Source of the DNA: an uncultured Oscillospiraceae bacterium
Lineage (GTDB): Bacteria; Bacillota; Clostridia; Oscillospirales; Ruminococcaceae
Assembly: GCA_904396495.1 (NCBI GenBank)
Contig: CAJFOJ010000042.1
Span: 1-36,020, forward strand
DNA: 36,020 bases
Direction: 5' to 3'
Program-made: the position numbers and the translations under genes
The notes under the pieces: generated by a model
The model's input: the letters and a program-made list of their open reading frames with translations, nothing else
What the model was told of the DNA's origin: nothing
The model's database searches: none
Part shown: piece by piece, positions 1 to 6,859 of the stretch
How positions within the stretch are numbered: position 1 is the stretch's first letter
Layout: every line of letters begins with the position of its first letter

Positions 1-1
1 G

Positions 2-244
2 AAGATCTGGCTGAAATCGGGCAACAAGTGGTACTTTATGCAGGCGGACGGCACCATGGCGAAAAGCAGATGGATCAAGTGGTACAACAAATGGTACTAC
101 GTCGGCTCCGATGGAGCCATGTACGCAAACCGGTGGATTAAGTCCTCCGGGAAGTGGTATTACCTGGGCTCTGACGGGGCGATGTACACAAATCGCTACA
201 CCCCGGACGGATATTGGGTCAATGCCGATGGAGTTTGGGTGTGA
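2..244 (+). CDS. Cell-wall-binding repeat protein, C-terminal end (5' truncated)
   Basis: The reading frame is open from base 2 to the TGA at 242-244, so only the last 80 residues are visible. They consist of about four tandem copies of the choline/glucan-binding repeat of about 20 residues, with the pattern W-(I/L)-K-x-x-(G/N)-K-W-Y-(Y/F)-x-x-x-D-G-x-M. In this family such repeats anchor secreted enzymes or adhesins to choline-bearing teichoic acids or to glucans. The catalytic part lies upstream of the window, so the enzyme class cannot be told. The first visible ATG (base 38) falls inside a repeat and is not the gene start. The last unit is degenerate and ends in N-A-D-G-V-W-V, as repeat tails often do. 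Confidence 0.85.
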   Translation, partial: KIWLKSGNKWYFMQADGTMAKSRWIKWYNKWYYVGSDGAMYANRWIKSSGKWYYLGSDGAMYTNRYTPDGYWVNADGVWV

Positions 245-295
245 TATAATTTTTATGGCCGAGTGCAAATCCGTACACAGATAGGAAAGCTTGGA

Positions 296-323
296 TTGAC
301 ATGATGGACAGAACTGATGTAAT
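296..323 (+). promoter_or_regulatory. Candidate sigma-A promoter
   Basis: A perfect -35 hexamer TTGACA (296-301) is followed after 16 bases by TGTAAT (318-323, 5 of 6 matches to TATAAT). The start of transcription would be near 330, just upstream of the remnant at 353-586. Confidence 0.4.
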
Positions 324-352
324 AGTTTGTTTTCATCCACTATAATAGGGGA

Positions 353-586
353 TTGGCAGCGGCCACACCAGTAAATACGCATGTTATTTCGTTTTGTGAG
401 ATTACCTCCAATTCAAGTAAAATACAGTGTTACCTTGTTTCAAATTGTTATCGAGATTGTTTTATGAGTAATTATCATACAGAGCGCTGGTTATTTATAA
501 ACTGCAGTTGTGAAGTCTATGCAACACATAGCGTTATTTCTGTTGATGTTCGTCCCGATATTTTATATTCATTTGAAGATAGGTAA
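353..586 (+). pseudogene. Possible remnant of a DUF6273-like C-terminal domain
   Basis: An open frame of 77 codons runs from a TTG at 353 to TAA at 586. The TTG has AGGGG only one base upstream, a poor initiation context, and no other in-frame start is convincing. The residues A-A-A-T-P near the start and E-V-Y-A then V-R-P-x-L near the end resemble the spacing seen at the end of clostridial DUF6273 proteins (R-A-x-P-T, W-L-R-S, V-R-P-A-L). The resemblance is weak and from memory. It is followed at 639 by a terminator, consistent with a decayed gene that kept its 3' signal. It could equally be a chance frame. Confidence 0.22.
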
Positions 587-638
587 TAAAAGAGGACTTT
601 CAACTATTACCGATTGGAAACTATAATTGCTATTTTTT

Positions 639-673
639 ACCGTTTACCGAAATAAGAGGTAAACGGTTTTTGT
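639..673 (+). terminator. Rho-independent terminator
   Basis: A 10-bp perfect stem ACCGTTTACC (639-648) / GGTAAACGGT (658-667) with a 9-base loop is followed by TTTTTGTTT. It ends transcription coming from the repeat protein or from the remnant. Confidence 0.75.
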
Positions 674-727
674 TTCTCCTATAGAGTCGTTTAAGTTTTA
701 TCACTTTGGCCAGAATAATGGCACAAC

Positions 728-762
728 AAATGGCATGGCCCGTTGCAGGTCATGCCATTTTT
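728..762. terminator. Hairpin terminator, probably bidirectional
   Basis: A 13-bp stem with one G-T pair (728-740 with 748-760, core AATGGCATG/CATGCCATT) closes a 7-base loop. Five T residues follow on the plus strand and TTTGTT on the minus strand. Its place downstream of the minus-strand genes ending at 821 suggests that it terminates them as well. Confidence 0.55.
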
Positions 763-820
763 CAGAATAATATGAAATTTGATAGTATTTCTGATTAAAA
801 TAAAAAACAAGACGCCTCTT

Positions 821-1024
821 TTACATCAAGCCGCAATCCTCGTAATCTTTCCATTTTTCTCGGTAGGCCCGCTCGCTGAAAAAGCGGTAGACGAGATACG
901 CCATACCGGTAAGAAGGGTCAACACCCCCAGAATGAGGGACACTGTGGACATTTTGGTGAGCTTTTTAAGCAGGGACTCATTTTTGTGATCCGACTGCTG
1001 ATTTTGACGGTTTCTTACTGCCAT
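821..1024 (-). CDS. Small single-pass membrane protein of unknown function
   Basis: I place the start at ATG 1024 (67 aa): AAAGGA lies about 9 bases upstream, whereas the longer open frame (to 1195) runs into the ttcA coding region. The protein has a basic, Gln/Asn-rich N-terminus (about residues 1-25), one hydrophobic segment (about residues 30-55, S-T-V-S-L-I-L-G-V-L-T-L-L) and a short charged tail ending K-W-K-D-Y-E-D-C-G-L-M. I do not recognise the family. It lies about 70 bases downstream of ttcA on the same strand and is probably co-transcribed from the ttcA promoter, with the hairpin at 728-762 as terminator. Confidence 0.6.
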   Translation of the reverse strand: MAVRNRQNQQSDHKNESLLKKLTKMSTVSLILGVLTLLTGMAYLVYRFFSERAYREKWKDYEDCGLM

Positions 1025-1094
1025 TTTATCGCATCCTTTCCGGTTTTGTTCCTCTCTGGTGGGCTGTGCTATACCCATCATATCGGAGTTTTCC

Positions 1095-1844
1095 TTATTT
1101 GTCAACTTTTTGGCGAGCACTTTTACCGGTATATCCCCAACCGTCAATGCCGCTCCTCCGCAGGGCGCCGAACAGCCGGTATTTAAAGCCGTCACTTTGT
1201 TTTTCCTGCGCCAGCAGAAACTCTTTCATCTGCTGGCGGGAGGTGTGCCCGTCGGCGGGACATTTGCTTTTGACCACGGGAAGTTCACATTTTGCGGCGG
1301 CCTTGCGGATTTCCTTTTCCGGTGCAAATACCAGTGGGCGGATCATCCACAAATCTTTGCGGGATAGGTAGGATTTGGGAGAAAAGCAACCGATGCGGCC
1401 CTCGTTAAAGAGGTTCATCATAAAAGTTTCCACCACATCGTCATAGTGGTGGCCGAGGGCGATTTTGTTGCATCCCATTTCGATGGCAGCATCGTGGAGG
1501 GCGCCGCGCCGCATCCGGGCGCACAAGCTGCAGGGGTTTGGCTCTTTGCGGACATCAAAGACGATCTGTCCAATATCGGTGGGCTTGAGATAATAGGGGA
1601 TTCCCATTTTCTCACACAACTCCCGCACAGGCTCATAGTTCCCGGGGACGCCGTTAAACTGGGGGTCCAACGTGATGGCGGCAAGGGTGTAATCGATGCC
1701 GATAAAATGCTTTAGAAGGAAAAGCCCTCTGAGCAGTACCATAGAGTCCTTGCCACCGGAGACTCCTACCGCGATGTTATCGCCATCCTGAATAAGGTCG
1801 AATTCCTGGATGGCTTTTCTCATGTATCCCAGAACCCTTTGCAC
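1095..1844 (-). CDS. ttcA: TtcA-family tRNA 2-thiocytidine biosynthesis ATPase
   Basis: The protein (249 aa) carries the PP-loop ATP pyrophosphatase signature S-G-G-K-D-S at residues 29-34, the C-x-x-C of P-C-S-L-C-A-R-M-R-R-G, and G-H-H-Y-D-D-V-V-E-T. Together these are typical of TtcA. Family members activate C32 of certain tRNAs as an adenylate and insert sulfur, using an Fe-S cluster bound by cysteines. I chose the GTG at 1844 because GAGGAGG lies five bases upstream; the TTG at 1865 has no ribosome site. The function is assigned by family; related PP-loop enzymes such as TilS or other thiolases are less likely given the cysteine pattern. Confidence 0.85.
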   Translation of the reverse strand: MQRVLGYMRKAIQEFDLIQDGDNIAVGVSGGKDSMVLLRGLFLLKHFIGIDYTLAAITLDPQFNGVPGNYEPVRELCEKMGIPYYLKPTDIGQIVFDVRKEPNPCSLCARMRRGALHDAAIEMGCNKIALGHHYDDVVETFMMNLFNEGRIGCFSPKSYLSRKDLWMIRPLVFAPEKEIRKAAAKCELPVVKSKCPADGHTSRQQMKEFLLAQEKQSDGFKYRLFGALRRSGIDGWGYTGKSARQKVDK

Positions 1845-1881
1845 CGTATCCTCCTCAAAATCCAAAGGTTTATTAAAAATG

Positions 1882-1910
1882 ATTATACCGCATTTTGCAG
1901 GGGATTACAA
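1882..1910 (-). promoter_or_regulatory. Promoter of ttcA
   Basis: Read on the minus strand: TTGTAA (1910-1905), 17-base spacer, TATAAT (1887-1882). Transcription would start near 1875, about 30 bases before the GTG start of ttcA. Confidence 0.6.
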
Positions 1911-1949
1911 CTAAAATCGCCAGAAATATTTGAAGGAAGTTTTCATTTT

Positions 1950-3080
1950 TTATGAGGCGTCTGTCAAAATTTTCAGTTGGGTGCCGGGATAGTAATGGGC
2001 TAAAATCTCCCGGTAAGTTTTTCCAGCCTTGGCCATGTCATTAGCCCCGTATTGGCTCATGCCCACCCCGTGGCCGTAGCCGTAGGTGGTGAAGGAGAGA
2101 CCGTCGTTGTTTGCTTCCACGGTAAAATTAGCCGAGGGAAGATCAAACCAGGTGCGGATATCCCGACCGGTTACCTTGACGCCGCCCGCCGTTGCCTCCA
2201 GAACGGTACCCGAACCAGAGCGGGAGCCTACTTGAATCCAACTGCCTACGCTGCCGGAGAGGTCTGCATCTTTACAATTTGCGTTTACAATAGAGCGGAC
2301 CTCCTTTTCTGTAAAGCTGGAAATAGTTTTGCATTTGTCGTTATCAAGGTCAATGGAACTGTCCACGGCTACCAGATAAGGAATTTCCTCTCCCCAGACC
2401 GTCTGGGCGGACTCGGTTTTACCGGAGGAAATGGAGTGAAATGCCGCCGCAATGGGCTCCTCCTCGTAGACCAGAATTTCACCGATAACGGCATTTACCG
2501 CTTCGGATATCTTTTTTTCCTGAGTGTCAAAATTGGCGCCGAAGTGTTTTTCCCGCTGCTCTTTAGAGAGATAGGCTTGAAAATGGGCAGGATCGGTGGA
2601 TAGATAGGCCCCTTTCAGACTTTCGTCCGGATTTTTGAGCTGGAGTCCGATTTGTCGTAAAGCGTAACTGTGGGCGGCTACCGCTTGGGCTTTTAAGGCC
2701 TCTGGCTCAAAGGATGCGGGCATTTCTGCTGCGACGACACCGGTGATGTATTCTACTGGCGACAGTTTTAGCACTTTGCCGGTGTCAGCATCCATCACTT
2801 TGTACACCGAAGGGAGAGACAGGGAAGAAGAGGTGCTTTCCGGCAAATTTTTGCTGTCTTGTTGTATCGAATCAGTGGGGTGGACAAAAGAGGAATCGCT
2901 TTCGGGGGAAGGCTTGTTAATTGATTGAGAGTTTGTCCCTTCGAATCGAAAAGAAAAAGCAGGGGAGGAGCCCGGATCAAAAAAAGCTTCCCCATAAACC
3001 GGTTGCTGTGTCAGCGAAGCGGCGGGGAGCAGGATAAATGCTCCGCAAAATACGATCCCTTTCCACAATTTACGCTTCAT
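1950..3080 (-). CDS. spoIID: Stage II sporulation protein D (SpoIID)
   Basis: The protein (376 aa) has an N-terminal hydrophobic signal/anchor (residues 8-24), a Ser/Pro-rich linker to about 90, and a SpoIID/LytB domain. That domain includes V-V-A-A-E-M-P (E119, the expected catalytic Glu), E-A-L-K-A-Q-A-V-A-A-H-S-Y-A-L and the C-terminal G-Y-G-H-G-V-G-M-S-Q-Y-G. In Bacillus and Clostridium SpoIID is a lytic transglycosylase that cleaves denuded glycan strands and drives engulfment of the forespore by the mother cell. The start is the ATG at 3080 behind AAGGAGGG; the open frame extends upstream to 3170 but overlaps the citrate synthase promoter. It is direct evidence that the organism belongs to a spore-forming lineage. 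I could not identify a convincing sigma-E promoter. Confidence 0.9.
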   Translation of the reverse strand: MKRKLWKGIVFCGAFILLPAASLTQQPVYGEAFFDPGSSPAFSFRFEGTNSQSINKPSPESDSSFVHPTDSIQQDSKNLPESTSSSLSLPSVYKVMDADTGKVLKLSPVEYITGVVAAEMPASFEPEALKAQAVAAHSYALRQIGLQLKNPDESLKGAYLSTDPAHFQAYLSKEQREKHFGANFDTQEKKISEAVNAVIGEILVYEEEPIAAAFHSISSGKTESAQTVWGEEIPYLVAVDSSIDLDNDKCKTISSFTEKEVRSIVNANCKDADLSGSVGSWIQVGSRSGSGTVLEATAGGVKVTGRDIRTWFDLPSANFTVEANNDGLSFTTYGYGHGVGMSQYGANDMAKAGKTYREILAHYYPGTQLKILTDAS

Positions 3081-3142
3081 AAAAAGCCCTCCTTTTCGAC
3101 CGTGAGGTCTTTTAATAGTTTGTGAATCCCTGAGAGTTTGTA

Positions 3143-3171
3143 TTGACTTTAAAGCCGCGGCGATATACAAT
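3143..3171 (+). promoter_or_regulatory. Promoter of citrate synthase
   Basis: TTGACT (3143-3148), 17-base spacer, TACAAT (3166-3171). Transcription would start near 3178, giving a 5' UTR of about 135 bases. This UTR holds an imperfect palindrome ATAGG-TG-CCTAT at 3228-3239 whose role is unknown. Confidence 0.65.
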
Positions 3172-3314
3172 AAAATTATCTATACAGTAATGGAAAAAAG
3201 CGCGTCGCACCATCATATCATGAAAAATAGGTGCCTATGTTTGCAGCAAAATGAGAAACCGGCTGCATTTAAGAGGATGATGCGGAATTTATGACAGAGA
3301 AAGGTGATGCAGGT

Positions 3315-4673
3315 ATGGCAGGCGGATTCGTCAAAAAGGAATCTCTCAACACATTATTCGAGGAGTTTAAGAAATATAACTACATTGACCCTGCGCTTAA
3401 CGAAAAATACGACGTTAAAAGAGGCCTGCGCAATAGCGATGGTACCGGTGTTTTGGCGGGATTGACCCAGATTTGTAACGTACATGGATATGTTATCAAC
3501 GAAGGGGAAAAGCAGCCGGTGGATGGCGAACTCACCTTTCGAGGCGTCAACATCCGGGATTTGGTAAACGCCTGCAAAGAGGAGCAACGCTATGGATACG
3601 AGGAAGTGGCCTATCTTTTGCTGTTTGGCAGCCTTCCTGACAAAAAGCAGTTGGAGTTTTTTAAAGCGGTCCTCTCCCAGGCTAGAGCGTTGCCTACCGA
3701 TTTTATTCAGGACATGGTCATCAAGGCTCCTTCCAAAGACATTATGAACAAAATGGGCCGGAGTATTTTGGCCCTCTACTCCTATGACGATTTCGCCGAT
3801 GAGAACACTCTGGAGGGAGAACTGAAAAAGGCCCTCTATATCATCGCCCGCATGCCGGTCATCATGGTTAACTCCTATCAGGCGAAAATCGGTCACTATG
3901 ACAATGCTTCTACTTATTACCATCCCCTCCGTCCGGAAGAGAGTATGGCGGAAAGTATTTTGTCTACCCTGCGCCCCACCAGGGAATACACCAAGGAAGA
4001 GGCGCTGCTGTTGGATACCTGTCTCATGCTCCACGCCGAACACGGCGGCGGAAATAACTCTACCTTTGTTTGCCGGGCTCTCACATCATCCGGCACCGAC
4101 GCCTACTCTGCCTATTCTGGAGCCATTGGGTCGCTAAAAGGTTTCCGCCACGGCGGGGCCAACATCAAGGTTGTCCAGATGTTTGAGGAGATCAAACGGG
4201 GCGTCAAGCATTGGGAGAGTGACGAAGAGGTCAAGGATTATCTTAGACAGATTATGGATAAGAAAAAGGGCGACGGCACCGGGCTTATCTATGGCATGGG
4301 CCACGCAGTCTATACCCTTTCCGATCCCCGTGCCGTTATTCTGCGGGACAGCGCCCAGAAGCTGGCGGAAAAAGAGGGGATGCTGGACGAATTTGAGCTT
4401 TTAAAGAGAGTGGAACGGCTGGCTCCTGAGGTGTTCTTGGAGAAAAAAGGGGATGGAAAAGTGGTTTCCGCCAACGTGGACTTCTACTCTGGCTTTGTGT
4501 ACAGGATGCTCAAAATCCCGGTGGAGCTCTACACCCCTCTGTTTGCGGTTTCCCGCATGAGTGGCTGGTGTGCCCACCGCATTGAGGAATTTATGACCTG
4601 TTCGAGGATCATTCGTCCCGCTTATAAGTCCATTGTAAAAAATAGGAAATACGTGCCCATCAGCGAAAGATAA
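3315..4673 (+). CDS. Citrate synthase
   Basis: The protein condenses acetyl-CoA with oxaloacetate to citrate. The catalytic triad is visible: H243 in H-A-E-H-G-G-G-N, H330 in G-M-G-H-A-V-Y and D389 in N-V-D-F-Y-S-G. The N-terminal region with D-V-K-R-G-L-R-N-x-D-G-T-G-V-L is typical of the clostridial type. I prefer the ATG at 3315 (452 aa), preceded by AAAGGTGAT at good spacing; an upstream in-frame ATG at 3291 would add eight residues. No aconitase or isocitrate dehydrogenase gene is adjacent, so it stands apart from other TCA genes. Transcription is from the promoter at 3143. The following lipoprotein gene begins 31 bases downstream, so read-through is likely. Confidence 0.92.
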   Translation: MAGGFVKKESLNTLFEEFKKYNYIDPALNEKYDVKRGLRNSDGTGVLAGLTQICNVHGYVINEGEKQPVDGELTFRGVNIRDLVNACKEEQRYGYEEVAYLLLFGSLPDKKQLEFFKAVLSQARALPTDFIQDMVIKAPSKDIMNKMGRSILALYSYDDFADENTLEGELKKALYIIARMPVIMVNSYQAKIGHYDNASTYYHPLRPEESMAESILSTLRPTREYTKEEALLLDTCLMLHAEHGGGNNSTFVCRALTSSGTDAYSAYSGAIGSLKGFRHGGANIKVVQMFEEIKRGVKHWESDEEVKDYLRQIMDKKKGDGTGLIYGMGHAVYTLSDPRAVILRDSAQKLAEKEGMLDEFELLKRVERLAPEVFLEKKGDGKVVSANVDFYSGFVYRMLKIPVELYTPLFAVSRMSGWCAHRIEEFMTCSRIIRPAYKSIVKNRKYVPISER

Positions 4674-4704
4674 ATGATAGGTTGTAAAAACTGGGAGTGA
4701 ATCG

Positions 4705-6024
4705 GTGAAGAAAAGATGGTTAAGCGGCATTGTTGCGGCTGTGCTTCTATTGAGTGGCTGCACCTATGCAGGAGGAAATGTCGACAGCCTGTTGAGGCCG
4801 CCGATGCTTTCCGATGAACAAAATGACATCTGGCTCGCCCTTCAAAAGGACGCCCAGGGGGACAGCATCAAGCTAGTATACCCGCAGCGGGGGGATAACC
4901 GGTCTGCTATCTTCCTGGCCAACTTAGACGATGAACCGGAAGAGGAGGCAGTGGCGTTTTTTCAGCCAGCAACGGCCTCTTCCGCAGCGGCGCCAATTCG
5001 TATGAAAGTGCTCGACAAATTGGACGGGGAATGGGAGTCAATGTATGATTTGGTGCTGGATGGTACCCAAATCGAGGACGTGTCCATTCTCAACGTAGGG
5101 ACGGGAGTTCCGCTGCTGGCAGTTGGCTTGAACTTTGTTGGCACCGGCAATCACCTGCTTCGTGTGATGCAGTTTGACGGACAGGTGCTCAATACGGTAT
5201 TTTCTCAAAATTACCAGACAAAGGGAATCTACGACTTGGACGGAGATGGGACGGACGATATTTTTTTGGTAGAGAACCCTGAATCCGAAGTCAAAACCTG
5301 GGCTAAGCTCTATACCTATGAAAACGGGAGATTTGTTACGTCTGGGTCCGCGCTGGTCAATCCGGAAATTACCCTTTACGCCAACATTGTCAAAGGTTAT
5401 ATGGCGCAGGGGGAGGAAGCGGTTTATTTAGACGGTTATAAGGGCAGTGAACTGATGACCACCGAAATACTGTCTTACGACCAGGAGAATCGAGAGCTCA
5501 TTAACTGGACCTATAACGGGGAAACATCGCAGAATTATCCGGTAGACCGAGTGCCTTTGGCCACCTGTTACGATCTGAGCAATGACGGCGTCATCGAGGT
5601 GCCGGGAATACGGCCCCTTCCGGGGTATGAGGAAGGTAGCACAAGCCCTTTGTATTTGACCGACTGGTACCATTTTTCCGGTGGCAAATATGAACGGGTG
5701 CAGTCTTCATTTGTCAATTCTTCGCTGGGGTACATACTGACATTCCCGGAAGATTGGATTGGCAAGGTGAGCGCTCAGAAAACCACCCAGGAAAACGAAA
5801 TTCTTTTTTACGAATATCATATGGGACAGGATCCCGCGTCTAGCGAGCTCCTCTACCTGAGGGTCACTACCCGAAGTGAGTGGGTGGGGGAAAAAGTGTC
5901 GTCTGATTATGAGCTGATCGACACCCGCGGGCAGATTGTCTATTTGGCAAAAATTGCAGACTCAGACTCCCCGCTGCGAATTTCCATTCCTGAGGTCAAG
6001 GAGTATTTCAGCAGGATTATTTGA
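4705..6024 (+). CDS. Lipoprotein of unknown function upstream of a two-component system
   Basis: GTG start behind GGGAGTG; 439 aa. Residues 1-19 form a lipoprotein signal ending L-L-S-G-C, with Cys19 as the lipidation site. The mature part is acidic and contains a Ca-binding-like D-L-D-G-D-G-T-D-D motif of the FG-GAP/VCBS kind and a possible second one (L-S-N-D-G-V-I-E-V), suggesting a beta-propeller-like extracellular domain. I do not recognise a named family. It ends 27 bases before the response regulator gene, so it is probably in one transcription unit with regulator and kinase and may feed a signal to the kinase. That link is inference from position only. Confidence 0.75.
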   Translation: MKKRWLSGIVAAVLLLSGCTYAGGNVDSLLRPPMLSDEQNDIWLALQKDAQGDSIKLVYPQRGDNRSAIFLANLDDEPEEEAVAFFQPATASSAAAPIRMKVLDKLDGEWESMYDLVLDGTQIEDVSILNVGTGVPLLAVGLNFVGTGNHLLRVMQFDGQVLNTVFSQNYQTKGIYDLDGDGTDDIFLVENPESEVKTWAKLYTYENGRFVTSGSALVNPEITLYANIVKGYMAQGEEAVYLDGYKGSELMTTEILSYDQENRELINWTYNGETSQNYPVDRVPLATCYDLSNDGVIEVPGIRPLPGYEEGSTSPLYLTDWYHFSGGKYERVQSSFVNSSLGYILTFPEDWIGKVSAQKTTQENEILFYEYHMGQDPASSELLYLRVTTRSEWVGEKVSSDYELIDTRGQIVYLAKIADSDSPLRISIPEVKEYFSRII

Positions 6025-6051
6025 GTTGTAAAATAAAAAGGGGGATACCCG

Positions 6052-6759
6052 ATGAAACGAATTTTAGTCTGCGAGGATGAGGATGTCATCCGCGATTTTG
6101 TGGTTATTAACCTGCAAAGGGCGGGGTACACCGTTGTGGATGTGAACTGCGGCGAGGACGCCCTCAAAGTCTACGACGAACAAAACGGCGACTTTGACAT
6201 CGCCCTTTTGGATATCACCATGCCCGGTATCGACGGGTTCACCGTCTGCAAAAAGTTGAGAGAGAAGTCTAACACATTGGGTATCATCTTTTTGTCTGCT
6301 AAAACCCAGGAGATGGATAAGGTGGGCGGCCTGATGCTGGGAGCCGACGACTATGTGACAAAGCCCTTTAGTCCATCAGAAGTGGTGGCGAGGGTGGATG
6401 CGGTCTACCGCCGGGTCTGCATGGTTTCCGGTGGTGCCAAGGAGTCCTCTGTGATTACCAGTGGACCTTTCGTTCTCAACCAAAAGAGCCGTACATTGAC
6501 CAAAAACGGGAAGCCGGTGGATGTGACCCAGGTGGAGTACCAGATCATGGAGCTTCTGTTAAAAAATCAGGGGGTCGCTCTGGATCGGAATAAAATCCTA
6601 ACTGAAATTTGGGGAGAAAACTATTATAGCGATGTAAAAATTGTCGACGTGAACATCCGCCGTCTGCGCATCAAGATTGAGGATGAACCCTCTGAGCCTA
6701 AGTATATCCAAACGGTGTGGGGGTATGGCTACAAGTGGGGAGACCCCGATGTAAGATAA
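6052..6759 (+). CDS. OmpR/PhoB-family response regulator
   Basis: The protein (235 aa) has a receiver domain at residues 1-120, with acidic E9/D10, phospho-acceptor D54 (L-L-D-I-T-M-P), S82 and K104 (T-K-P-F). A winged-helix DNA-binding domain follows at about 135-232 and ends in the usual Y-I-Q-T-V-W-G-Y-G-Y-K-W. AAAAGGGGG precedes the ATG. It pairs with the histidine kinase that follows and controls unknown targets. A terminator hairpin sits between the two genes. Confidence 0.92.
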   Translation: MKRILVCEDEDVIRDFVVINLQRAGYTVVDVNCGEDALKVYDEQNGDFDIALLDITMPGIDGFTVCKKLREKSNTLGIIFLSAKTQEMDKVGGLMLGADDYVTKPFSPSEVVARVDAVYRRVCMVSGGAKESSVITSGPFVLNQKSRTLTKNGKPVDVTQVEYQIMELLLKNQGVALDRNKILTEIWGENYYSDVKIVDVNIRRLRIKIEDEPSEPKYIQTVWGYGYKWGDPDVR

Positions 6760-6764
6760 AAACA

Positions 6765-6787
6765 GGTGGACAATCAGATTGCCCACC
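6765..6787 (+). repeat. Imperfect palindrome after the response regulator gene
   Basis: GGTGG-A-CAATC is followed after one base by GATTG-C-CCACC: 11-bp arms with a single mismatch. With almost no loop it looks more like a protein-binding dyad than an RNA hairpin, and it lies just upstream of the terminator at 6792. Confidence 0.35.
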
Positions 6788-6791
6788 GATT

Positions 6792-6821
6792 AAACTCCGT
6801 CGGGAGCCTGACGGAGTTTTT
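6792..6821 (+). terminator. Intrinsic terminator between response regulator and kinase
   Basis: Perfect 10-bp stem AAACTCCGTC (6792-6801) / GACGGAGTTT (6810-6819) with an 8-base loop and five T residues at the end. No new consensus promoter is seen in the 40 bases before the kinase start, so the kinase probably depends on read-through. Confidence 0.7.
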
Positions 6822-6859
6822 CGTGTCAAATCAACTGGATCAAAGAAGGAGTGCGTCCG

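Larger units (their letters stand above)
245..820. other. AT-rich intergenic stretch with no convincing intact gene
   Basis: This 576-base stretch separates the repeat protein from the converging minus-strand genes. It holds a plausible promoter (296-323), a degenerate coding remnant (353-586), a plus-strand terminator (639-673) and a second strong hairpin (728-762). It is clearly richer in A and T than the flanking genes. Nothing else in it could be assigned. Confidence 0.6.

Noticed and set aside
779-1186. Plus-strand open frames opposite ttcA and the small membrane protein
   Set aside because: They lack ribosome sites and recognisable domains and lie antisense to a well-supported minus-strand gene.
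3081-3170. Longer SpoIID start at 3170, and a sigma-E promoter for spoIID
   Set aside because: The ATG at 3080 has AAGGAGGG and begins a normal signal peptide. Sigma-E-like -10 and -35 sequences on the minus strand did not have acceptable spacing.
3165-3182. CcpC-type ATAA...TTAT operator at the citrate synthase promoter
   Set aside because: ATAA and TTAT are present, but only two bases apart instead of the seven expected, so the match is not convincing.
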